The position numbers and the translations under genes were made by a program. Shown here piece by piece: positions 14,229 to 18,964 of a DNA stretch of 21,588 bases. Origin of the DNA: a virus; the IMG/VR virus record IMGVR_UViG_3300023184_000581, positions 1 through 21,588 of that record. One strand, 5' to 3'. Positions within the stretch are counted from its first letter, which is position 1. Each line of letters begins with the position of its first letter. Under the pieces are notes generated by a model, which saw nothing but the letters and a program-made list of their open reading frames with translations, was not told the origin of the DNA and searched no databases.

Positions 14229-14270
14229 TTACGCTGCTAGGCGATCCTCACCATAGAATGCATCATTTGC
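14229..14270 (-). other. tmRNA tag-peptide reading frame (ANDAFYGEDRLAA, stop)
   Basis: From the resume codon GCA at 14270 the frame reads Ala-Asn-Asp-Ala-Phe-Tyr-Gly-Glu-Asp-Arg-Leu-Ala-Ala and stops with TAA. Proteobacterial tags commonly begin (A)AND and end in (L)AA; the terminal LAA is the ClpXP recognition end. The middle (AFYGEDR) differs from the E. coli tag. The resume codon is assigned by analogy, since there is no AUG. Confidence 0.85.
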
Positions 14271-14354
14271 ATTTATAGATTTGCTTGATTAACGGTCATC
14301 GCCTACCGTGTTGCCTTCTCCACTATCTCACGCTGTCGAAACCTGGTCATCCCC

Positions 14355-14438
14355 ATCAGAAGCACACTACCACACGTTGTATATTACTAAAGGTAGCGAT
14401 CCTTTAGTAGTGTAGCGGGTAACTCCATAATGTGCTTC
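14355..14438 (-). other. Intervening segment removed from the tmRNA precursor
   Basis: This 84-base stretch joins the CCA end of the acceptor piece to the 5' G of the coding piece. GAAGCACA (beside the CCA) pairs perfectly with TGTGCTTC (beside the coding piece), extending the acceptor stem. Inside, TACTAAAGG pairs with CCTTTAGTA over nine bases. In bacterial permuted tmRNAs the equivalent segment is cut out by tRNA-type processing (RNase P on one side, 3' trimming on the other). Confidence 0.78.
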
Positions 14439-14503
14439 TGGTGGAGATGGGGGTATCGAAACCCCGTCCAACATGCCTTTGCTTTGAAGGAATTACAACA
14501 ATT

Positions 14504-14635
14504 CTATCTTATGTAATTGCCAGTGACAACCACATAAATGAACAAACACCAACCAAATCGTAACGCTATATCAAACCAGCGTTCAAAATGATCAAGTTTA
14601 GTTTTAGGATCTTTTTTCTCATCACTCATATTCAT
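14504..14635 (-). CDS. Small single-pass membrane protein (43 residues)
   Basis: The frame starts at ATG 14635 with GGAG five bases upstream, and a second in-frame ATG stands two codons later. It encodes a charged N-terminus (SDEKKDPKTKLDHFERW) and a C-terminal hydrophobic segment (FGWCLFIYVVVTGNYI), ending with TAG at 14504. The stop lies immediately before the tmRNA acceptor piece. The charge-then-membrane layout and good ribosome site support it as a real gene. Function is unknown; it may share a transcript with the tmRNA. Confidence 0.65.
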   Translation of the reverse strand: MNMSDEKKDPKTKLDHFERWFDIALRFGWCLFIYVVVTGNYIR

Positions 14636-14650
14636 AACGACTCCATAATA

Positions 14651-15328
14651 TTAGGCGAAAGAACCAGCAACCCTACCAGCAGCAGCAGTTACACGCTCTG
14701 CACCAGAGCGGATTTTCTTTTTGATGTTCGATACGCCTGTATCAATTTTACTCTTCAAACCAGCACGGGACTTCAGTCCAGACCGATGTGCATCAGATGC
14801 AGCTTGAGAAGCTTTGTATGCGGAATCCATGTTTGCAGAAGTTTTCGCGGCACGTTTTGCTAATTGACTAGCTTTAGCTTTCTTAAACACACCAGAAAAA
14901 CCCGATGAACCTTTTGCTGCCTTTGCTGCTTCTTTTGCTTTGTTGTGCATTTTAACGTGTGCCTGAGTTGCAGATGTACTTGCGCTTGCTGCCTTTGCTG
15001 CTTTACGTTTACTCATAAAGTTTTTAATACCATGAACTGCGCCAGCAACAACACCACCAAGAGATTCGTCCAACGCCATTTCCATGAACTCTTCTACTAA
15101 TTCTTGATTAGGATCATAGCCTGTCATGGATATGTTAGCAGCTTCTGCCAACGTATGCTCTTTGTAGTTTTCTACAAAGTAACTCATCATTACTTCTGCA
15201 ATGTATGCATCATCTTCTGTTAATTCATATTGTTCACAACCTTCTTCATGGAATTCTTCGGCAAGCAAATCCACCATTTCCATGAACATATCTTCACGTT
15301 TGATTATTTGTTGTTCTGTTAGATACAT
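14651..15328 (-). CDS. Acidic-then-basic hypothetical protein, possible head/core or DNA-associated protein
   Basis: I choose ATG 15328, six bases after AAGGA; a GTG just before it is also in frame. The 225 residues have two halves. The first (about 1-90) is acidic and helical (REDMFMEMVDLLAEEFHEE, then MALDESLGG). The second (about 105-225) is very rich in Lys, Ala, Ser and Arg (KRKAAKAASAS, KEAAKAAKG, KASQLAKRAAK, NIKKKIRSGAERV), like histone-like or prohead core proteins. I recognise no domain. Its neighbours at 15367 and 15694 include a probable head-packaged protein, so a head-related job is a reasonable guess only. A ribosome-free gap of 15 bases separates it from the small membrane ORF. 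Confidence 0.7.
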   Translation of the reverse strand: MYLTEQQIIKREDMFMEMVDLLAEEFHEEGCEQYELTEDDAYIAEVMMSYFVENYKEHTLAEAANISMTGYDPNQELVEEFMEMALDESLGGVVAGAVHGIKNFMSKRKAAKAASASTSATQAHVKMHNKAKEAAKAAKGSSGFSGVFKKAKASQLAKRAAKTSANMDSAYKASQAASDAHRSGLKSRAGLKSKIDTGVSNIKKKIRSGAERVTAAAGRVAGSFA

Positions 15329-15366
15329 CACTATTCCTTTATGAGTTACTTACCTATTTTGGTAAT

Positions 15367-15678
15367 TTATTTTAATTTTCTTTCCAATTCACTTAAACGA
15401 TTCATACCCGTTTGTTTAAGTTGATGCTCATAATCATGTAATGGTGCAATTGGATCGTCTTTAATGCTTATACCCAATTTTTTAAATTCTTCGTAAAACT
15501 CTTTTCGTCTTTGATCATACCACCCAATAACTGCGCTAAACCCCTTTGTAGGATTTTTTAAAACATTTTCACGATAATAATTTTGATAACGACTTACATA
15601 CTTGTTCAATTCAGATTCATATACAGACGAAATATTACTACTTTTTATTTCGTAAATTAAATTTTCAATTGTATCCAT
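15367..15678 (-). CDS. Hypothetical protein
   Basis: This 103-residue, mostly helical and charged protein begins MDTIENLIYEIKSSN and contains GFSAVIGWYDQRRKEFYEEF and a C-terminal MNRLSELERKLK. AGAAGGT stands about ten bases before the ATG. There is no signal peptide, membrane segment or known motif. It is packed between the probable head-packaged protein and the Lys/Ala-rich protein. I do not recognise the family. Confidence 0.65.
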   Translation of the reverse strand: MDTIENLIYEIKSSNISSVYESELNKYVSRYQNYYRENVLKNPTKGFSAVIGWYDQRRKEFYEEFKKLGISIKDDPIAPLHDYEHQLKQTGMNRLSELERKLK

Positions 15679-15693
15679 AATATATTGTACCTT

Positions 15694-16263
15694 CTAATCG
15701 TGTGAAGTAAACGAATGAGACGAACCCTTCAGTACAGTTCTACCTCTTCCCTTTTCCTTTTCTGCATCACTTTCCGCATTTGGATTTACTTTAACATTAT
15801 AATGAAGTTTACCTTTATGTTCAACTTCTCCTTTTTTAGGTGAGTTGTTAAGGTGATGCCATTTAGCATCTTGAGTTTTATGGTGAACAGACAAAACAGT
15901 TTCCTGTTTATGTTTGTTGCCAATACCACTCAAAGAATGAACCATCTTTTTATGACCCTCTGCTCCTTCATGTTTAGCGTGAACTAGGTATGAACCTTCA
16001 TGACTCACTTTTTCAGTACCCTCATCACTCTTATATTGATACTCACCTTTATGAGGTCCAGACCAGCCGCCAATGTGTCCAGATTTACGAGCATGTTCCA
16101 AATCTTTTTTTATCTCAGAGTGAGCATGTTTCAGTTTTTCGGGGGTGTCTGTATGAGCACCTTCTGGAGAAACCGCACCAATACTACGTCCATGAGACAT
16201 GTGTTTATTTACCTTTTGTTGAAGTGGATTACCCTCAACAATATATTGTTTTAATGATAGCAT
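15694..16263 (-). CDS. His-rich basic protein with capsid-targeting-like N-terminus (candidate internal head protein)
   Basis: This 189-residue protein starts MLSLKQYIVEG. This resembles the capsid-targeting sequence of T4 internal proteins (IPIII begins MKTYQEFIAE), which ends at a gp21 prohead-protease site of the type (I/L)-x-E. Here the site would be I8-V9-E10, with cleavage before G11. The rest is basic, hydrophilic and rich in His, Lys and Gly (THTDTPEKLKHAHSE-like composition, GGWSGPHKGEYQY, KWHHLNNSPKK), with no membrane segment. A T4-type late promoter and a GGGAGG ribosome site stand upstream, consistent with late expression. T4 internal proteins are packed in the head and injected with DNA. 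The role is inferred from the N-terminus and promoter; the mature part is not recognised. Confidence 0.72.
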   Translation of the reverse strand: MLSLKQYIVEGNPLQQKVNKHMSHGRSIGAVSPEGAHTDTPEKLKHAHSEIKKDLEHARKSGHIGGWSGPHKGEYQYKSDEGTEKVSHEGSYLVHAKHEGAEGHKKMVHSLSGIGNKHKQETVLSVHHKTQDAKWHHLNNSPKKGEVEHKGKLHYNVKVNPNAESDAEKEKGRGRTVLKGSSHSFTSHD

Positions 16264-16274
16264 ACCGCCTCCCT

Positions 16275-16940
16275 TTAGGCATATTTATCAATATAATGCA
16301 TTAGGGGTTTACGGTAATCGTGAATCTGACGCTCAAACACCTGTGTCGGACCCCCTTCAGTTGCCACCAAAACCACAATATCATCAATCCACATTCCTGT
16401 CAACTCGGAAAACATCAGGGCATAAGCCGTACATTGCATAAAGTAGTTCTGAATGTGTTCTTCTTCCTTTGGTTTGGCAGAAGTTTTAAAGTCAATTACC
16501 GATAATTTACCATTCCAGATGCCAATCAAATCGACTCGTCCCGCAACTCTCAATTGATGTGAATAAAGTGCCTGTTCCTGCGTATACACATCACCTAAAT
16601 TTTCATCAATAATGGGTCGGAGTTTTACGAACAACTCCTTGACATCAGGCATCATGGTTTTAATTTTGAGATCAGTCAGCGAATTGTCAATGTATTTTTC
16701 ACATACCAAGTGAACTTTGGTACCACGATTTGCAGCTTTCTTTGAAATCTTGTTTGCTTGTTCTTCACCCACATTTCGTCGCCATTCCATGATGGCTTCT
16801 TTGTTGTGATGAGAAAGCACTGTAGTGATAGACTTATACTTTTCTCCTGTGGGAGTAGTATATCGTCTACCACTATCAGTTGTTTCTGCTTCTAAGTCAA
16901 AGTCAAGTGCTGCAAGTTTTACATGATTAAATGTTCGCAT
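16275..16940 (-). CDS. RecB-like PD-(D/E)XK exonuclease
   Basis: This 221-residue protein has the compact RecB/Cas4-type nuclease motifs: RGTKVHLVCE (72-81) with H77, GRVDLIG (134-140) with D137, LSVIDFKTS (146-154) with D150 and K152, and a QCTAYALMF helix that supplies the conserved Gln/Tyr motif. These position metal ions for DNA cleavage. The family is common in T4-like phages of aquatic bacteria, where it is annotated as exonuclease and thought to act in recombination or host DNA breakdown. The ATG overlaps the upstream stop (TAATG). Whether it acts on ends or on single strands cannot be told. No iron-sulfur cysteine set is seen, unlike Cas4. Confidence 0.85.
   Translation of the reverse strand: MRTFNHVKLAALDFDLEAETTDSGRRYTTPTGEKYKSITTVLSHHNKEAIMEWRRNVGEEQANKISKKAANRGTKVHLVCEKYIDNSLTDLKIKTMMPDVKELFVKLRPIIDENLGDVYTQEQALYSHQLRVAGRVDLIGIWNGKLSVIDFKTSAKPKEEEHIQNYFMQCTAYALMFSELTGMWIDDIVVLVATEGGPTQVFERQIHDYRKPLMHYIDKYA
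16282..16289 (-). promoter_or_regulatory. T4-type late promoter for the His-rich gene
   Basis: Read on the minus strand, the sequence is GATAAATA, seven of eight bases matching TATAAATA. A start about six bases later leaves a short leader containing GGGAGG four bases before the ATG at 16263. The element lies in the last codons of the nuclease gene (stop at 16275). Spacing and the type of gene served both fit late transcription. Confidence 0.65.
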
Positions 16941-17122
16941 TATGTAATGTAGTGGTTCCTGCTATGGTGGGGGTAGTTCTGTCGTATGAACTTCTTTTCG
17001 TTCTTTGCAATTGTATTATCTTTTTCCATGTTGTCAATTTCAGTTGACAGTTCTCGTTCTAATTCTTTGGTAATGTAATCATTTAGAATTGCTACTTTTT
17101 TTTGCAATGAACGTTTTGCCAT
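16940..17122 (-). CDS. Small charged hypothetical protein
   Basis: This 60-residue protein has a strong ribosome site (AAGGAG, five bases before the ATG). It begins MAKRSLQKKVAILNDYI, continues with an acidic helix (KELERELSTEIDNMEKD) and ends in a basic His/Asn-rich tail (NYPHHSRNHYIT). The stop shares one base with the nuclease start, so both are probably made together. No known motif; the heptad-like Leu/Ile spacing suggests a short coiled coil. Confidence 0.65.
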   Translation of the reverse strand: MAKRSLQKKVAILNDYITKELERELSTEIDNMEKDNTIAKNEKKFIRQNYPHHSRNHYIT

Positions 17123-17163
17123 ATTTGCTCCTTACGACGAGGTTAGCATGACAAAGATACTTC

Positions 17164-17460
17164 TCAATATTTTCCAATATGTTTATCCACCAATTGTTTG
17201 GTTTTGATTTCTTTCATTGACTTACGACCATGTGCATTTGCGACAGCAGATGTCCTATGGTTTTCGGAAACTTTGGATAGAACTTCTTTGAACCCGTCTG
17301 GTATTTTACCAGTGATTGATACACCAGAAACCGTCATTGTGGCTCCTAGCATTTGTTGAATGTTTGGATTGTCTTTGAGGTATTGCTCACGTGCTGCTAT
17401 GCTCATGAATGCTTCAAATTCCTCACCTGTTTCAGTATTTACAAAATCATATGTTGGCAA
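17164..17460 (-). CDS. FmdB-like small conserved phage protein, probable TTG start
   Basis: I place the start at TTG 17460, giving 98 residues starting (M)PTYDFVNTETGEEFEAFM. GGAG stands eight bases upstream, and the codon is one base after the upstream stop. An ATG at 17493 is possible but would overlap the upstream gene by 32 bases and add residues outside the usual MPTY start. The protein continues SIAAREQYLKDNPNIQQML, GKIPDGFKEVLSKV and ends KTKQLVDKHIGKY. I recognise it as a small conserved protein of T4-like phages whose N-terminus resembles FmdB-like zinc-ribbon proteins. The cysteines of the ribbon are absent, so metal binding is unlikely. Function unknown. Confidence 0.72.
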   Translation of the reverse strand: MPTYDFVNTETGEEFEAFMSIAAREQYLKDNPNIQQMLGATMTVSGVSITGKIPDGFKEVLSKVSENHRTSAVANAHGRKSMKEIKTKQLVDKHIGKY

Positions 17461-17461
17461 A

Positions 17462-18028
17462 TTAATTACTCCGATACCATGATGGAATATCACGGTTTTT
17501 CCATTTGGCTAAGTGTGTCTTATTCTGTATATAGTAATTTCTATATGATGCCAACGAATCAAACTCATACCGATCTATGTACACTTCACGTATCACCTTA
17601 ATATCGTCAGGCATAGCGGGTGTTGGTTCAGTAAAAGGTTTTTGTGGAATATTGTTTGGTAATCTAGCCAGAAGCATTTCTAGCTTGGAACATGCATGTA
17701 CTTTACCATAACGATGCGTGTATTCATCCAGTAGTGCCTGAAATAAAGCAAATAACCAATCATAATTTTTATCTGATTGTCTCACCCATACACAACTCGG
17801 ATGGTTAACGTGAGTAGCAGAATACAAAACGGTATCACGGTTATCGGCAAGAACATATACAGTTTTCTTCCGACCAGATGGACTGTAGCCAGTAGAAAGA
17901 ACACCGTCAAGAATACGGTGAGCAGTAGAAAGAAGTTGAGCATATTCTAGGATCATTTTTATCGAATGTTTATCATTATGATATTCCGCACATTTTTTTA
18001 CATCATGATCAAGATAAAAGATATTCAT
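17462..18028 (-). CDS. Conserved phage hypothetical protein (MNIFYLDHDVKKCAEYHNDKH family)
   Basis: The 188 residues begin with a conserved block NIFYLDHDVKKCAEYHNDKH, followed by SIKMILEYAQLLSTAHRIL, HVNHPSCVWVRQSDKNYDWL, LLDEYTHRYGKVH, and late TPAMPDDIKVI and LAKWKNRDIPSWY. I have seen this family widely in phages with no assigned function. The clustered His, Asp and Lys residues near the start (DHD, HNDKH), with HVNHPSCVW and YTHRYGK, suggest a metal or phosphate site, but that is inference. The start codon follows the lipoprotein stop by one base, and its own stop is one base before the next TTG start, so these genes are read as one unit. Confidence 0.78.
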   Translation of the reverse strand: MNIFYLDHDVKKCAEYHNDKHSIKMILEYAQLLSTAHRILDGVLSTGYSPSGRKKTVYVLADNRDTVLYSATHVNHPSCVWVRQSDKNYDWLFALFQALLDEYTHRYGKVHACSKLEMLLARLPNNIPQKPFTEPTPAMPDDIKVIREVYIDRYEFDSLASYRNYYIQNKTHLAKWKNRDIPSWYRSN

Positions 18029-18029
18029 C

Positions 18030-18290
18030 TTAGAAGCACAAGAAACGGCATTCGCTAGAACGCGCTTTCGTTTGCATTTGAACTTGCGTCAACTCTTTCA
18101 TGTGTTGATATTTCAGTTCGCTTTCGCGGCGTTCCATATCACGTTCAAGTTTTAAAATACGTTCTAACTGTGCTTGTACCAAATCACGATCAGTCAAACC
18201 GTCAGGATTGAATGCAGTTTTTTGTGGTGGTGCTGCACATGCAGTCAAGAACAACAAGGGAACAACAACTAAAAATGATTTCACGTTCAT
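18030..18290 (-). CDS. Small lipoprotein with coiled-coil tail
   Basis: This 86-residue protein has a lipoprotein signal peptide: MNVKSFLVVVPLLFLTAC, with lipobox L15-T16-A17-C18 followed by AAPP. After lipid attachment at C18, the mature part is a charged heptad-like helix (LERILKLERDMERRESELK, 42-60) with a C-terminal CRFLCF. The ATG overlaps the stop of the upstream membrane gene by 4 bases (ATGA), and GAGGA stands upstream. A membrane protein and lipoprotein made as a pair resembles the i-spanin/o-spanin (Rz/Rz1) arrangement, but the partner's topology is not that of a classical i-spanin and the lipoprotein is not Pro-rich. A cell-envelope role is secure; lysis is only possible. Confidence 0.75.
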   Translation of the reverse strand: MNVKSFLVVVPLLFLTACAAPPQKTAFNPDGLTDRDLVQAQLERILKLERDMERRESELKYQHMKELTQVQMQTKARSSECRFLCF

Positions 18291-18514
18291 TTTGAATCCT
18301 CATCAGGTGTAAGCTTATTCATAATATAAAGAAACCCAAGTAACTGAACACCAGCAATGCTGTTAATCATAGCAAATAAAACCATGATTGAAGCAATTAT
18401 ATAAAACTTCTGTCTACTCGTCAATAGATTACCATAAAAGTTTGTAGATTCAATCGCTTTTAATGCTTGCGCTTGAATTCTTTCCCATATAGCAATTATT
18501 TTAGATTTCAACAT
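18287..18514 (-). CDS. Small membrane protein paired with the lipoprotein
   Basis: I choose ATG 18514 (75 residues), which has AAGGTGG six bases upstream; the longer frame from 18553 has no ribosome site and would begin inside an intergenic hairpin. The N-terminus is an amphipathic helix (MLKSKIIAIWERIQAQALKA), followed by SRQK and one long or two short membrane segments (about 37-65, FYIIASIMVLFAMINSIAG and VQLLGFLYIM), ending with an acidic DEDSK. The stop overlaps the lipoprotein start. A holin- or spanin-like job is conceivable from size and neighbour; no specific motif supports it. Confidence 0.7.
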   Translation of the reverse strand: MLKSKIIAIWERIQAQALKAIESTNFYGNLLTSRQKFYIIASIMVLFAMINSIAGVQLLGFLYIMNKLTPDEDSK

Positions 18515-18532
18515 TTCCCACCTTTCATCAAA

Positions 18533-18550
18533 GGGGAGTCGAAGACCCCC
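18533..18550 (-). promoter_or_regulatory. Intercistronic hairpin, weak terminator or processing element
   Basis: On the minus strand the sequence reads GGGG-GTC-TTC-GAC-T-CCCC, followed by TTT: seven pairs with one bulged T and a three-base loop. It lies between the stop of the winged-helix gene and the ribosome site of the membrane-protein gene. The T run is too short for an efficient terminator; partial termination or mRNA protection is plausible. Confidence 0.5.
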
Positions 18551-18559
18551 CATAGCCCA

Positions 18560-18898
18560 CTACTGTGTAACAGTTTCTTTTTCTGCAACTTGTGCTGTTT
18601 GTGCATTTAAATCATTGAGATTTTTTACAACAGGAAGAACTGAGAAACCACGATCTTCCACTAGATGACGAACATCTTGTGGATTTAACAATTCATAACC
18701 CCAAACTGTTTTACCTTTACGATGTTGTTTAATTTGTGCACCACGCTCTTTGAGTTGCCAGATTTCAGCAGAGATACGGTTAATAAGTTTGTAATTCATT
18801 GACACAGCAATATCTTCTTTAGAAATTGGACCACCATTCAAAAGAACCAATAAAAGTCGTTCCCAACGAATGGGTGTTTTTGATTTAGTACGTGACAT
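18560..18898 (-). CDS. Winged-helix DNA-binding protein (phage regulator candidate)
   Basis: This 112-residue protein begins MSRTKSKTPIRWERLLLVLL. Next come a helix-turn-helix-like section (GGPISKEDIAVSMNYKLINR, 22-41, then ISAEIWQLKERGAQI) and a beta wing (KQHRKGKTVWGYELL, 57-71). The order helix, helix, recognition helix, wing fits winged-helix regulators of T4-like aquatic phages. The C-terminal 35 residues are Asn/Ala/Gln-rich and probably disordered. AAGGAG stands six bases before the ATG. It is the first gene after a good sigma70-type promoter, which would make it an early gene. Its targets are unknown. Confidence 0.75.
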   Translation of the reverse strand: MSRTKSKTPIRWERLLLVLLNGGPISKEDIAVSMNYKLINRISAEIWQLKERGAQIKQHRKGKTVWGYELLNPQDVRHLVEDRGFSVLPVVKNLNDLNAQTAQVAEKETVTQ

Positions 18899-18928
18899 AT
18901 AAATCTCCTTAAAGTTATTAGGAGTTTT

Positions 18929-18957
18929 ACTTTACCACCAAAGAGAATTGATGTCAA
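18929..18957 (-). promoter_or_regulatory. Sigma70-type promoter for the winged-helix operon
   Basis: On the minus strand a perfect -35 TTGACA (18952-18957) is separated by 17 bases from TAAAGT (18929-18934), which matches TATAAT at four of six. It lies in the 66-base gap before the winged-helix gene and after the glycine-rich gene's stop. It would be read by unmodified host RNA polymerase, as early phage promoters are. Confidence 0.72.
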
Positions 18958-18964
18958 CCGTTAA

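Larger units (their letters stand above)
14185..14503 (-). ncRNA. ssrA: Circularly permuted (two-piece) tmRNA
   Basis: The order on the minus strand is acceptor piece, intervening segment, coding piece. The acceptor piece ends in CATCTCC-A-CCA at 14439, with a T arm GGGGT/ACCCC and TTCGAT loop just before it. The coding piece starts with GGGGATG at 14354. GGGGATG pairs with CATCTCC in a 7-bp acceptor stem whose third pair is G-U, the alanine identity element, with A as discriminator. The bases after the stem (ACCAGGTTTCGACAG) match the tmRNA D-like region. A tag frame follows at 14229-14270 and encodes ANDAFYGEDRLAA, with the usual AND start and LAA end. TAGGCGAT before the tag is complementary to ATCGCCTA at its end. 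tmRNA with SmpB frees stalled ribosomes and tags the unfinished protein for proteolysis. Mature ends are estimated. SmpB is not encoded here. Confidence 0.88.

Noticed and set aside
14271-14279. TATAAATG-like match to a late promoter on the minus strand
   Set aside because: It lies inside the tmRNA coding piece just before the resume codon; its last base deviates and the structural RNA explains the sequence.
14355-14438. Separate small hairpin RNA or terminator between acceptor and coding pieces
   Set aside because: The stems join the two tmRNA pieces in the way expected for the removable segment, and there is no T run after the hairpin.
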